Origin: Streptomyces sp. RB17
GTDB lineage: Bacteria; Actinomycetota; Actinomycetes; Streptomycetales; Streptomycetaceae
Length of the DNA stretch: 64,000 nt
Reading direction: 5' to 3'
Assembly (NCBI RefSeq): GCF_009604455.1
Contig: NZ_WEGL01000001.1
Span: forward strand, 806,001-870,000
A program made the translations under genes and the position numbers. Shown one piece after another: positions 37,543 through 46,115 of the stretch (within the stretch, counting starts at the first letter, position 1; every line of letters starts with the position of its first letter). The notes under the pieces are model-generated. The model did not search any database and had not been told where the DNA came from. It saw only the letters and a program-made list of their open reading frames with translations.

Positions 37543-38076
37543 TTAGCTGCCGACCTGGGGATGCTCCTGCCCGCCCGCATCGGGATGGCGGGCCCGCCAG
37601 TACGGATTGTCGTGCGGCAGGGTCGAGCCGACCCGGCCGTACATGCCGAAGGTCATCAGCAGCAGGCCCACGATGAAGCTGAAGAACACGTTCTGGATCT
37701 TGAACGCCAGGAAGTTGTTCGGGGTGTCCAGCAGGGCGAGGTTCAGGAAGCCGTTCAGCAGGAACAGCATCCCGAACACCAGGTTCAGCGTGGACGCCAC
37801 GTTTCCGCCGATCACCATGCCGGCGAGCAGGATCGCCCCGACGACGATGGACAGCACGCTCAGCGTTCCGTTGGTGTTCAGCCCGGCGACCGAGTTACCG
37901 CCGGTGTCGAAGAAACCGATGTGGTTGATCAGACCCAGGATGCCGAATGCGACGAGGAACGCGCCGATCAGGCCCGCACCGATGCGGTAGACCGTGTTCA
38001 GCCGGTGGTCGACGGGCAGGTGCTTGTCGAACTCCATCCGCCGCCGCGGTTTCGTGTGCACTGCGTGTGTGGCCAT
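37543..38076 (-). CDS. DUF4383 membrane protein
   Basis: A 177-aa protein with four predicted membrane helices (about 30-50, 75-93, 98-116 and 125-145) and a short basic N-terminus. The motif VYRIGAGLIGAFLVAFGILG and later NLVFGMLFLLNGFLNLALL match DUF4383, an actinobacterial family without known function. It precedes the FmdB gene in a likely two-gene unit. Confidence 0.85.
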   Translation of the reverse strand: MATHAVHTKPRRRMEFDKHLPVDHRLNTVYRIGAGLIGAFLVAFGILGLINHIGFFDTGGNSVAGLNTNGTLSVLSIVVGAILLAGMVIGGNVASTLNLVFGMLFLLNGFLNLALLDTPNNFLAFKIQNVFFSFIVGLLLMTFGMYGRVGSTLPHDNPYWRARHPDAGGQEHPQVGS

Positions 38077-38210
38077 GTCCGCCTCCCTCGGGCGCTAGCG
38101 GAGGCCATGCGTCCATCCAATATCCGCCTGCCCGGGCATACCCGGCAACACGCACGGCTCTGCTCGGCCCGCACCCGGCACACCACAGGCCCCCTACGGC
38201 GCGCCCCCGC

Positions 38211-39602
38211 TCAGTGCCCCCCGCGCTCTTCCCGGATCTGCGCCACCACCCGAGCCACCGTCTGCCGGACGGCGTCCGTCTCGGTCAGGAAGTGCCAGAA
38301 ATCGGGATGCCGCCCGGTCTCCAGCGAACCGATCGCCCGCTCCAGCCGCCCCACCGCGTCGTCCAGCGGCCGGGCGTGCCGGGGATCGGGGGTCGTACGG
38401 CCCGTCATGGCCAGCCGCTGGGCGTCCCGGATCGCGAACCGGGTCCGCTCGATCTCCGCCTGCGGATCCTTCTGTACCTCGTTCAGCCGCCGCAGCCGCT
38501 CACCCGCGGCCGACACGGCCTCGTCGGTGGTGTTCAGCAGGGCCCGTACCGTCGACAGCAGCGATGTGGCGTCCGGCCAGCGCTGGGCGTCCCGCGCCGT
38601 CTGGGCCTCGCGGAGCTTGAGCTCGGCCTGCCGTACGTTCTCCGCGGCCTGCGCGGGCACGTGCTGCAGGTCCTGCCAGCAGGCGGCCGCGAACCGGCGC
38701 CGCAGCTCGCTCAGCACCGGGTCCACCTGCCCGGCCCTGGTGGTCAGCGCCTGGGCCCGGGTGCGCAGGCTGACCAGCCGGTGATCGATCTCGGCGGCCT
38801 TCTCCGGCAGCCGCTCGGCCTCGGCCCGGATCGCCCCGGCCTCCCGCTGCACCCGCTCGGCCCGTTCCACCGTCTGCGCCACGCCGTGCTGTCCGGCGCC
38901 CTGGTTCAGCTTGGTCAGCTCGGGAGACAGCGCGGCGAGCCGGCCGGCCAGGTCATCGGCCCGCAGCCCCTGCTCCCGTACGGCGTCCAGGGCGTTGCTC
39001 GCGCCGAGCAGCGCCTGCCGGGCCCGCTCCACGGCGGGCGCCAGCCGGGCCAGCTGGGTCTCGGCCTTGCCCAGCAGCGGCCCGAGCGAGGTGCCGAAAC
39101 GGTCCAGCTCCTGTTTGACCCGGACCAGTTCGTCCTTGGCGGTCGTCAGCTCCGAGCGCGCCCGGGAGGCGGCCGAGGCCTCCAGGTCGTCCCGGTCGAG
39201 ATCATGGGCGTCGACGGCCTGGATGTACCGCTGGCTGGCCTCGTCGATGCGCTGCCCGAGCGCCGTGAAGTCGGTGACGGCACGGCGGGCGGCGGGCGAG
39301 TCGTCCACGGCCGTGATGGTCTCGATGGAGATCCGCAGGTCACGCTGGGCGGTGTCCAGTTCGTAGAACGCGGCCGCCGCGGCGTCCTTCGCGGCCTGCG
39401 CCTCGGCCCGCTGGCTCTCCGCCCGGCCGCCGAACCAGCGCCGGGTGCCGCCGCCGGCGAACGCGGCGGGCAGGGCGAGCGCGGCCAGGACCGGCAGGCC
39501 GATCAGGGTGAGGGTGTCGCGCAGGGCCGTGGACCCGGACCGGGCCCTTACGGTCGACGGCGGGTACGTCCGCGTCGCTGGCGTGCCCGGTGTCGCCGTC
39601 AC
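38211..39602 (-). CDS. Membrane-anchored coiled-coil protein, unknown function
   Basis: A 463-aa protein with one membrane segment near the N-terminus (about 30-50), then a long charged helical region rich in Ala, Glu, Arg and Leu that should form coiled coils (about 60-400). It begins at a GTG after GGGAGAGGG. I do not recognise a named domain. Similar proteins in Streptomyces are annotated as hypothetical, sometimes as TPM-domain-like proteins; no such domain is clear here. Confidence 0.7.
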   Translation of the reverse strand: MTATPGTPATRTYPPSTVRARSGSTALRDTLTLIGLPVLAALALPAAFAGGGTRRWFGGRAESQRAEAQAAKDAAAAAFYELDTAQRDLRISIETITAVDDSPAARRAVTDFTALGQRIDEASQRYIQAVDAHDLDRDDLEASAASRARSELTTAKDELVRVKQELDRFGTSLGPLLGKAETQLARLAPAVERARQALLGASNALDAVREQGLRADDLAGRLAALSPELTKLNQGAGQHGVAQTVERAERVQREAGAIRAEAERLPEKAAEIDHRLVSLRTRAQALTTRAGQVDPVLSELRRRFAAACWQDLQHVPAQAAENVRQAELKLREAQTARDAQRWPDATSLLSTVRALLNTTDEAVSAAGERLRRLNEVQKDPQAEIERTRFAIRDAQRLAMTGRTTPDPRHARPLDDAVGRLERAIGSLETGRHPDFWHFLTETDAVRQTVARVVAQIREERGGH

Positions 39603-39877
39603 ATCCCTCTCCCGTGCTGTGGTCCGCCGTGGGTGGTGTCATTCTCCCACCCGTTGTAGACGAAACACATGGGCCGGTCAGTTCGCGCTCGGCGCCCTCG
39701 GTTTCCCGAGTGTGACGGCGCCGTTGACGCTGGAGGCGTCCACCCGGTCGGGCACGCCGGACAGCTGCACATACACGGAACCGTCGCCGGAGTCCGCCGG
39801 TGCCTCACGGGTTTGCCGCCCACCGGCTCCGGCAAGGTAGGCTGTCGACTCGTCCTGGGCGCACAGCCCGGATGTCG

Positions 39878-39949
<72 letters not shown>

Positions 39950-39955
39950 CCGACG

Positions 39956-39983
39956 GAGCCCCCGGCCGCACGGCCGGGGGCTC
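39956..39983 (+). terminator. Terminator after tRNA-Val
   Basis: GAGCCCCCGGCC / GGCCGGGGGCTC, a perfect 12-bp stem with a GCAC loop followed by TTCTCATTCC, begins 7 nt after the tRNA. Confidence 0.9.
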
Positions 39984-39986
39984 TTC

Positions 39987-40328
39987 TCATTCCCCTCCGC
40001 TCGACCGCTCGTGTGCGTGCTTGAGCCCGGTGCGGGCGTCCATGCGGTCCGCTGCGGCGACGTCGGCCCAGAAGCGGTGTGTGCTGACGAAGACCGCGAG
40101 TTCGTGCTCGCGGCGGCGCAGCTTCTCCACCTCGGCCTGTTCGTCCGCCGTCCAGCCCGGGGACGCGGGCCGCTCCACCTTCCGCCAGCCGGTGTCGTCG
40201 CTGAAGCCGTCCATCGGCTCGACCGACCAGGGCAGGCGCTTGAGCAGGGCCGACAGCTCGGCCCGGACCTGATGCAGCTCCTCCTGACCGGCGAGGAGGT
40301 CACTGGGGAATTCATAGGTCGTAGCCAC
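39987..40328 (-). CDS. Conserved actinobacterial small protein, unknown function
   Basis: A 113-aa protein, MATTYEFPSDLLAGQEELHQ, mostly helical and charged (LRRREHELAVFVSTHRFWADV). No membrane segment or recognised domain. It has high third-position GC and ends just behind the tRNA terminator. It may be a housekeeping small protein; nothing in its surroundings explains its role. Confidence 0.75.
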   Translation of the reverse strand: MATTYEFPSDLLAGQEELHQVRAELSALLKRLPWSVEPMDGFSDDTGWRKVERPASPGWTADEQAEVEKLRRREHELAVFVSTHRFWADVAAADRMDARTGLKHAHERSSGGE

Positions 40329-40402
40329 ATGGCAATGCTACGCCTGTTCGATTTTGAGTGGCGAGTTCGTTCATGGGGTCCGAGGGAGGTTCAGCCGAAC
40401 GG

Positions 40403-40690
40403 GTGGCCTCGAACAGGTGCCCAGAAGCCGGGTGGCCCCAGAAGGCAGGTGGCCTCGGAAGCGCCCCCGGTCCGCGTCACTCGGCCGGTGAGGGTGAGTG
40501 CGCGGCGGGGGTCCCGTGGGTCGCGCACCCGCTGTACCGTGCCGAGGGACTCCAGCTGATCGTCGCGGGCCTCGCGCAGCTGGGCGATGCCGCGGTCGGT
40601 GCCGCCCGCCGTAACACCGGCATGCTGATCACCACGTGCGGGCTCGCCGCCGTGCATCCGGTGTCGGCTCAGTGGCTGTCGACCCACTGA
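40403..40690 (+). CDS. Uncertain short hypothetical gene or gene remnant
   Basis: An open frame of about 95 codons from a GTG. The second half (from about AHPLYRAEGLQLIVAGLAQ) has strongly GC-biased third positions, as real genes here do. The first half does not, and no ribosome site is evident. It could be a small real gene starting later, or a 3' remnant. No family recognised. Confidence 0.3.
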   Translation: MASNRCPEAGWPQKAGGLGSAPGPRHSAGEGECAAGVPWVAHPLYRAEGLQLIVAGLAQLGDAAVGAARRNTGMLITTCGLAAVHPVSAQWLSTH

Positions 40691-40704
40691 GCCGACGCAC
40701 GTCC

Positions 40705-41628
40705 TCAGTGGCCGGCGGCGCGCAGTTCGGTGACCAGGCGGGCCGTCGTCGGCGCCGGGACGCCGTGCCGGTCGGCCGCGCGGAGCAGTGCGCCGCCGAT
40801 GGCGTCGAGTTCGAGCGGCCGGCCCGCCTCGGCGTCGCGCTGCATGGATGACTTGGCGCCGGGCTGGAAGGCGTCGTACCGGGCCAGTGCCTGGGCCGGG
40901 TCGGCGGGGGCGCCGCAGGCCCGGCTGACCGCGGCGGTCTCGGCGACCAGGGACTCCAGCTCGGCCCGGTGTCGGGTGCGGACCTCGCCGAGCGGGAGGC
41001 CGTACCGCGTGGTCAGCAGGGCGAAGGGGGCGAGGAACGCCATCTTGGCCCACAGGGCCGCCGTCTCGTCCTCGACCACCCGGGCCGTCACACCGGCGGA
41101 GACGAGGGCGGCCGCGAACTCCTCGAGACGAGGGCGGGGTACGGCGTCCCCGGCCAGGTCCATCTCCGTGAACGGGCTGCCGTGTTCGATCACCCCCGGG
41201 GCGACCCGGGTGGACTCCACGCGGATCACCGCCGGGGCGACCCGGTCGGGGCGGTAGCGGGAGCGCAGGGCGGCGGGGTGTTCGACGCCGTTCAGGAGCG
41301 GTACGACCAGGGCGTCCCCGAGAGCCTCGGGCGGCACCCGGGTGAGGGCGGCGTCCAGCGCGGTGTGCTTGACGGCGATCAGACAGGCGTCCACCGGCTC
41401 GCGCAGCTCGGTGTCCGCCTCGACGTCCGCGGTGAACTCACCGAACTGCGGGCTGTGGACCGTGATTCCGGTACGGCGCAGGGCGTCGGCCGTACGGTCC
41501 TGGGCCAGGCAGACGACGCGGTGTCCGGAGCGGGAGAGCAGGGCGGCGAGGAGCCCGCCGGTGCCGCCGGGGCCGAGCACGGCCAAACTGCGCTTTTCCG
41601 CCGGGGAGTTGGCCAGGGGGTTCGCCAT
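40705..41628 (-). CDS. panE: 2-dehydropantoate 2-reductase (ketopantoate reductase)
   Basis: A 307-aa NADPH-dependent reductase of the pantothenate/CoA pathway. The Rossmann motif LGPGGTGGLLAALLSRSG opens the protein. The catalytic Lys lies in LIAVKHTALDAAL, with Glu in the AKMAFLAPF-to-C-terminal helical half. The C-terminal KSSMQRDAEAGRPLELDAIGG is the family signature. Paralogues act on other 2-keto acids, so substrate is probable rather than certain. Confidence 0.9.
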   Translation of the reverse strand: MANPLANSPAEKRSLAVLGPGGTGGLLAALLSRSGHRVVCLAQDRTADALRRTGITVHSPQFGEFTADVEADTELREPVDACLIAVKHTALDAALTRVPPEALGDALVVPLLNGVEHPAALRSRYRPDRVAPAVIRVESTRVAPGVIEHGSPFTEMDLAGDAVPRPRLEEFAAALVSAGVTARVVEDETAALWAKMAFLAPFALLTTRYGLPLGEVRTRHRAELESLVAETAAVSRACGAPADPAQALARYDAFQPGAKSSMQRDAEAGRPLELDAIGGALLRAADRHGVPAPTTARLVTELRAAGH

Positions 41629-41723
41629 GAGGCTGTCCTTTCGACGGTCGGCCCCGTGAGTCGGTGGCCGCCTTCGGTGTGATCATCGCACCTGACGCGG
41701 GCAGTGTGCGTGAGACTGGGGGC

Positions 41724-41954
41724 ATGTGCCGGAGTATCAAGACATTGCGTCCGCCCGTGCTGCCCGGTGAGGCCACGGAAGAGGACATCCACGCCGCCGC
41801 GCTGCAGTACGTGCGGAAGATCTCGGGGTTCCGGGCCCCCGCCGCGCACAACCGCGAGGTCTTCGACCGCGCGGTGGCCGCGGTGGCCGAGGCCACCGCG
41901 GAGCTGCTCGGGGGGCTGGAGGTGCGGGGGCAGTCGGCGCGAAGCGCCCCGTAG
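41724..41954 (+). CDS. DUF2277-family small protein
   Basis: A 76-aa protein starting MCRSIKTLRPPVLP, the signature of DUF2277, followed by QYVRKISGFRAPAAHNREVFDRAV. Members are small cytosolic proteins of unknown function. The stop codon TAG overlaps the start of a degenerate dispersed repeat, so the C-terminal RGQSARSAP may be repeat-influenced. Confidence 0.9.
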   Translation: MCRSIKTLRPPVLPGEATEEDIHAAALQYVRKISGFRAPAAHNREVFDRAVAAVAEATAELLGGLEVRGQSARSAP

Positions 41955-42009
41955 GCGCGGGGTCCTGTTCGGCAGGCGGTTCCGCCGCGTGGGTGCGACC
42001 GGCCACGGC
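41951..42009 (+). repeat. Dispersed repeat, long form, degenerate copy 4
   Basis: GTAGGCGCGGGGTCCTGTTC, then GGTTCCGCCGCGTGGGTGCG and ACCGGCCACGGC, match the family order with many substitutions. It begins at the stop codon of the DUF2277 gene. Confidence 0.6.
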
Positions 42010-42144
42010 GCACCCGCACGGGAATCGGTCACGTTGCCGCGCGCCGACGCCGGCCGCGCGGGTCGTCCTGCGTGCGGCGTTTCACGAAGCGGAGCCGCAA
42101 GCGGAGTCACCCCTATGGCCAAATGTTGAACTTGCAAGCATTGA

Positions 42145-42163
42145 TTAGGTAGCCCTAACCTGG
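42145..42163. promoter_or_regulatory. Iron-box-like palindrome upstream of doxX gene
   Basis: TTAGGTAGCCCTAACCTGG matches the IdeR/DmdR consensus TTAGGTTAGGCTAACCTAA at 13 of 19 positions, including the TTAGGT and CTAACCT arms. It lies 92 bp before the DoxX start, within reach of a promoter. Confidence 0.55.
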
Positions 42164-42254
42164 GTCCCTCATTCGGTACCGCCGCCCCCACCGCGACCGG
42201 CCACTCGGACGTCCCCGGCCGGTCAGACCGACACCGAAGAGGAGAACCCCCCTC

Positions 42255-42710
42255 ATGACCGCACGTCTCAACTCCGCTCAGCCCTATGTCCTCGGGCTCT
42301 TCCGCATCGTCGTAGGCCTGCTCTTCACGGTGCACGGCGCCGCGTCCCTCTTCGGCGTCCTCGGCGGTGCCGCCGGCACCCAGGGCGGGACGATCCCGGC
42401 CGGCACCTGGCCCGGCTGGTACGCGGCCGTGATCCAGCTGGTCGCCGGCGGCCTGGTGCTCCTCGGCCTCGGCACCCGCGGTGCCGCGCTGATCGCCTCG
42501 GGCTCGATGGCGTTCGCCTACTTCGACGTGCACCAGCAGGCCGCGCTGTGGCCCATCCAGAACGGCGGCGAGCTGTCGGTCCAGTTCTGCTGGGCCTTCC
42601 TCCTGCTGGTCTTCACCGGGTCCGGCGCCTTCGGGCTCGACCGGCTCGTCGCCCGCCGCACCGTCGCGGACGGCCGGGCCGCCACCGAGCAGACCCCGAT
42701 AGCCGCCTGA
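42255..42710 (+). CDS. DoxX-family membrane protein
   Basis: A 151-aa protein with four predicted membrane helices and the DoxX start LGLFRIVVGLLFTVHGAASLFG. DoxX proteins are linked to respiratory or oxidative-stress complexes with SOD-like and thiol partners in actinobacteria. A Cu/Zn-SOD-like gene is convergent with it. AGGAG lies about 10 nt before the ATG. An iron-box-like site upstream suggests iron repression. Confidence 0.9.
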   Translation: MTARLNSAQPYVLGLFRIVVGLLFTVHGAASLFGVLGGAAGTQGGTIPAGTWPGWYAAVIQLVAGGLVLLGLGTRGAALIASGSMAFAYFDVHQQAALWPIQNGGELSVQFCWAFLLLVFTGSGAFGLDRLVARRTVADGRAATEQTPIAA

Positions 42711-42718
42711 TCCGGCGC

Positions 42719-42752
42719 GGCGCCCTTCCCCGCCACGAGGGGGGAGGGCGCC
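42719..42752. terminator. Bidirectional terminator between convergent genes
   Basis: GGCGCCCTTCCCC and GGGGAGGGCGCC form a 12-13 bp stem with one mismatch between the DoxX and SOD-like genes. Confidence 0.75.
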
Positions 42753-42774
42753 GCCCGGCTCCGGCCGGCCCCGC

Positions 42775-43308
42775 CTACGACGTTCCGAACGGCACGGTGA
42801 AGCAGGCCACCCGGCTGCCCTTGAGGCCGGGCTCGTTGTGGATCACCACCGAGCCCGCCTGGCCCTTCCGGAAGGCCCAGGCGTGCTTGGCGCCGGCGCT
42901 GCCGATCCCGTTGGCGTTGGACTTGAAGTCCAGCCAGACCTCGTTGTCCTTGGTGGTGTGGGAGGCGTCCGTGCCGGGGTGGTTCTGGTAGTGCTTGCCG
43001 GCGGCGGCGGGATCGGCGCCGCAGGCCTTCTGATGGATGTGGACCCCGAAGAGATGGTTGGGCTTGACGCCGGCCACCCGCAGCTGGACGGTCGTGACAC
43101 CATTCGCCCCGGTGATCTGCCGGACCTGGATCAGGGCGCCCGCCGGGACGAGGGCCCGGTCGTACGCCACCGCGCTCGACTTGCCGGACGCGGCCGGCGC
43201 GGAGAACACGCCGTAGTTCTCCAGCGTGGAGGCATGGGGGGCGCTTCCGGTCCCGGTCGCGAACAGGACTGCGGCGAGGGTGCCCGCGGATATGGCTGCT
43301 GCCACCAT
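42775..43308 (-). CDS. Secreted Cu/Zn superoxide dismutase-like protein
   Basis: A 177-aa protein. An N-terminal signal sequence (VAAAISAGTLAAVLFATG) leads to a beta-barrel with GVHIHQKACGAD (two metal His and the disulfide Cys), HYQNHPGTDASH and later VVIHNEPG. The second disulfide Cys is in RVACFTV. Some active-site His are replaced or shifted relative to canonical SODs, so dismutase activity is uncertain. ATG 43308 was chosen because AAAAAGG lies 8 nt upstream. Confidence 0.85.
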   Translation of the reverse strand: MVAAAISAGTLAAVLFATGTGSAPHASTLENYGVFSAPAASGKSSAVAYDRALVPAGALIQVRQITGANGVTTVQLRVAGVKPNHLFGVHIHQKACGADPAAAGKHYQNHPGTDASHTTKDNEVWLDFKSNANGIGSAGAKHAWAFRKGQAGSVVIHNEPGLKGSRVACFTVPFGTS

Positions 43309-43521
43309 GATGTGCACCTTTTTCTGCGCTTATGCGCTGCTTCGTTCAGATGTTGTGCCTGATGTTCCGGACAGGTCTCTCTTCTATTGCGACGGATGCG
43401 GAGGGGCTCCGCCGCACAGCGTGCGCTGTTCGGGTGACGGAGCGTGTCCGAGGTCACGGAAACCCGCCTGCGCCTTGTTCGCCCCCCTAGCCCCTTCTGT
43501 CACACCCCGGGCGTACGCTGT

Positions 43522-44166
43522 ATGGCTGTCAACGGGGGAGCAACGGGAGTCGTGGTGTTCGAGAACGTGGGGGCTTTGGCCGCCGGACCGTGGATCTATG
43601 CCGCGGTCGTCCTGTCCGTTCTGCTCGACGTGTTCGTGCCGGTGCTGCCCAGCGGCGTGCTCGTCATCACGGCGGGTACGGCAGCGGCGGCGGGCTCGGG
43701 CGCGGCGGCCGGCCAGGTCCCGCACAATGTGCCGGACCTCCTGGTCCTGATCCTCGCCGCGGCGACCGCCTCGGTCCTCGGCGATCTGGTGGCGTACCGC
43801 CTGGCCTGGCGGGGTGGCGCGCGGCTGGACCGGGCGATAGCGCGCTCCCGGCGGCTGACCACCGCGCAGGAACGTCTCGGCGATGCCCTGGCCCGGGGCG
43901 GCGGCGCGCTGGTCGTGCTCGCCCGGTTCGCCCCGGCGGGCCGCTCGGTGGTCTCCTTCTGCGCCGGCGCCGCCCATCGCCGCGCCCGCGACTTCGTCCC
44001 CTGGTCCGCCCTGGCCGGCCTCTCCTGGGCCGCGTACAGCGTCGCCCTCGGCTACTACGGCGCCCAGTGGCTCGGCGCGACGTGGCTGGCCACCGCCGTC
44101 TCCTTCGCGGCCCTTTTCGCCGCGGGCGCGGCTGCGGGGTTCCTCATGCGGCGCCAGGCCGTGTAG
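43522..44166 (+). CDS. DedA-family membrane protein
   Basis: A 214-aa protein with the DedA/SNARE-associated fold. The acidic membrane motif is replaced by VLLDVFVPVLPSGVLVI, and the characteristic Arg motif appears as VLARFAPAGRSVVSFCAGAA. DedA proteins are lipid-carrier or half-transporters for undecaprenyl phosphate or phospholipid. The start is ambiguous: ATG 43522 would be leaderless; GTG 43555-43558 has GGGAG upstream. Confidence 0.88.
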   Translation: MAVNGGATGVVVFENVGALAAGPWIYAAVVLSVLLDVFVPVLPSGVLVITAGTAAAAGSGAAAGQVPHNVPDLLVLILAAATASVLGDLVAYRLAWRGGARLDRAIARSRRLTTAQERLGDALARGGGALVVLARFAPAGRSVVSFCAGAAHRRARDFVPWSALAGLSWAAYSVALGYYGAQWLGATWLATAVSFAALFAAGAAAGFLMRRQAV

Positions 44167-44195
44167 GTCGTTCGGTCCAGCCGGGCCATGTCGGT

Positions 44196-44223
44196 CGTTC
44201 CAGGGGGCGAGCCCCCTGGAACG
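44196..44223. terminator. Bidirectional terminator hairpin
   Basis: CGTTCCAGGGGG / CCCCCTGGAACG, a perfect 12-bp stem with CGAG loop, between the convergent DedA and HNH genes. Confidence 0.85.
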
Positions 44224-44265
44224 GGCACTGCGGCGAGCGGCACCGGACAGCCGGCGGCGGCTCGG

Positions 44266-44910
44266 TCAGCAGCTCGCCAGGTAGTTCGTCAGTGCCGTCT
44301 TCTCCGCGGAGTCGACCGAGAGGTCGTAGTAGTACTTCACCTGCACCCAGGCGCGGACGTAGGTGCAGACGTAGGCGGACCGGGACGGGATCCAGGTCGC
44401 CGGGTCCTGGTCGCCCTTGGCCTGGTTCACGTTGTCGGTGACGGCGAGGAGCTGGGGGCGGGTGACGTCGTTGGCGAAGGCCTGCCGCTGCGCGGTGGTC
44501 CACTTGCTCGCGCCGGAGTCCCAGGCCTCGGCCAGCGGGACGAGGTGGTCGATGTCGACGTCGGAGGGGGAGGTCCAGGTGGCGCCGTCGTACGGGGAGT
44601 ACCAGCTGCCGCTCTTGGCCACGCAGGAGGAGTCGGTGACGACGTTCGTGCCGTCCCGCTTGAGGATCCACTCACGGGTGTTGCAGGTGCCCGAGATGGT
44701 GATCCAGGTCGGGAAGAGGTCGCGGCTGTAGCCGGTGCGGTTCTCCGTGGCCACGGTGAGCTGGGAGAGGTAGCTGCGGGCGGTGCTTGCGCTGACCGGC
44801 GTGGGCAGCGCGGCGGAGGCGCTCGGGGAGTTGAACAGGGCGGCGGAGGCTATGAAACCGGTAAGAGCGGCGACTATGCTCAGTCGTCGACGCGCGTAGC
44901 ACCTGGGCAT
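44266..44910 (-). CDS. Secreted HNH-family nuclease
   Basis: A 214-aa exported protein. A basic start MPRCYARRRLS and a hydrophobic core to ASASAA give a signal peptide cut near residue 34. The nuclease core is DIDHLVPLAEAWDSGA with the DH pair, then RQAFANDVTRPQLLAV and NQAKGDQDPATWIP with the Asn and metal His/Asp region. Four Cys probably form disulfides (C-NTREW, SSC, YVC, ASC). Such DUF1524-like enzymes are extracellular DNases typical of Streptomyces. AAGGGAG precedes ATG 44910. Confidence 0.92.
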   Translation of the reverse strand: MPRCYARRRLSIVAALTGFIASAALFNSPSASAALPTPVSASTARSYLSQLTVATENRTGYSRDLFPTWITISGTCNTREWILKRDGTNVVTDSSCVAKSGSWYSPYDGATWTSPSDVDIDHLVPLAEAWDSGASKWTTAQRQAFANDVTRPQLLAVTDNVNQAKGDQDPATWIPSRSAYVCTYVRAWVQVKYYYDLSVDSAEKTALTNYLASC

Positions 44911-45082
44911 GCGAACTCCCTTGTGACGTGGGGATGTTGGGCGCGGGCGGGGGAAATGCTCGCGAGCCCGTGTTGCCGGAAGGTGAGCGCTCGGTAAGAA
45001 GGTAATGACGCGTGCATGACACAACAAGCCTTACGGCGGCAATTGGGGGCCGAACCTTCGTATCCCTTACGATGGGGGGCGC
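44911..45082. other. Divergent promoter region, no gene seen
   Basis: 172 bp between the HNH gene and the riboswitch-like leader. It is lower in GC around 44990-45035 than elsewhere, fitting promoters for both sides. No specific element could be assigned. Confidence 0.4.
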
Positions 45083-45262
45083 AGAAGGGGAGTAGCTCTT
45101 CGCCGGACCGTCGACATACTGCTCAGCCAGCCTGAGCCGGCGCCCGGAGGCGGGCCCTCGAGTCTTTCGAGGACCGCCAGCGAGACCTTCGGCAAGCAGT
45201 GCACGTCCGTGTCCCCCCGACACGGGCGCCGAGTGTGCTGCCGTGCCGAGGTGTCATCGCGT
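45083..45262 (+). promoter_or_regulatory. Candidate yybP-ykoY (manganese) riboswitch
   Basis: The leader of the GDT1-like gene contains AAGGGGAGTAGCTC at its 5' end, then ACATACTGCTCAGCC with CAGCCTGAGCCGGC, and a closing arm in which ACCTTCGGCA can pair with TGCCGAGGT. GGGGAGUAGC and the CAGCCUGAGCC junction are the conserved metal-binding core of yybP-ykoY. Gene context is classic: these switches sense Mn2+ and control TMEM165/YebN-type exporters. Boundaries are approximate. Confidence 0.8.
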
Positions 45263-45307
45263 GACGTACCGCACTCTCGGTGGGCAGCCCCGACCGATTG
45301 AGGAACC

Positions 45308-45889
45308 TTGATCAGCATCACCGTGACGGCGCTCGTCTTCGGCGTCATCTTCCTCGCCGAACTGCCGGACAAGACCGCGCTCGCCGGCCTCGTCCTCGGC
45401 ACCCGCTACCGCGCGAGCTACGTCTTCGCGGGTGTCGCCGCCGCCTTCCTGCTGCACGTCGTGCTCGCCGTAGCGGCCGGCAGCGTGCTGACCCTGCTGC
45501 CGCAGCGGATCGTGCACGCCCTCACCGGCGTCCTCTTCCTCGGCGGAGCCGCGATGCTGCTGCTGAGCAAGGGCGAGGACGAGGAGGAGATCAAGAAGCC
45601 CGCCGACCAGTCCTTCTGGAAGGTCGCGGGTACGGGTTTCATGCTGATCCTCGTCGCCGAGTTCGGCGATCTCACCCAGATCATGACCGCCAACCTCGCC
45701 GCCCGCTACGACGACCCGATCTCCGTCGGCCTCGGCGCCGTGCTCGGCCTGTGGGCCGTCGCCGGACTCGGCATCGTCGGCGGAAAGGCCCTGATGAAGA
45801 AGGTGCCGCTGCGGCTGATCACCCAGATCGCGGCGCTGCTGATGCTCGCGCTGGGTGTGTGGAGTCTGTACGAGGCGGTGGCGGGCTGA
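45308..45889 (+). CDS. TMEM165/GDT1-family (UPF0016) cation transporter
   Basis: A 193-aa membrane protein with six predicted helices in two repeats, each carrying the family metal motif: FLAELPDKTALAGL early and LVAEFGDLTQIMTAN after a cytoplasmic acidic loop (SKGEDEEEIKK). Bacterial relatives export Mn2+. The likely start is TTG 45308 with GAGGAA 5 nt upstream; a GTG at 45320 is the alternative. A yybP-ykoY-like riboswitch lies in its leader and supports manganese homeostasis. Confidence 0.92.
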   Translation: MISITVTALVFGVIFLAELPDKTALAGLVLGTRYRASYVFAGVAAAFLLHVVLAVAAGSVLTLLPQRIVHALTGVLFLGGAAMLLLSKGEDEEEIKKPADQSFWKVAGTGFMLILVAEFGDLTQIMTANLAARYDDPISVGLGAVLGLWAVAGLGIVGGKALMKKVPLRLITQIAALLMLALGVWSLYEAVAG

Positions 45890-46115
45890 ACTTCGGGGGC
45901 AGGCGTGGTCGGAACGCCGGCCGTGCGGCCCGGCCGAGCTGAACGGTCGGTGAACCCTTTCGGGAGCGGTGGCGGGATCCGCCCCCGGTTTTGTACCGTG
46001 GAGGAACAAAGTGGCTCCCGCCCGTTTTCCCTGACCGGCGGGCGGGGCCGCCTTGTCCCTCCCTGACGGGGTTCATTCCGCCCTGTCGGGGTCCGTACGT
46101 TCCTGGAGCTGCCCG

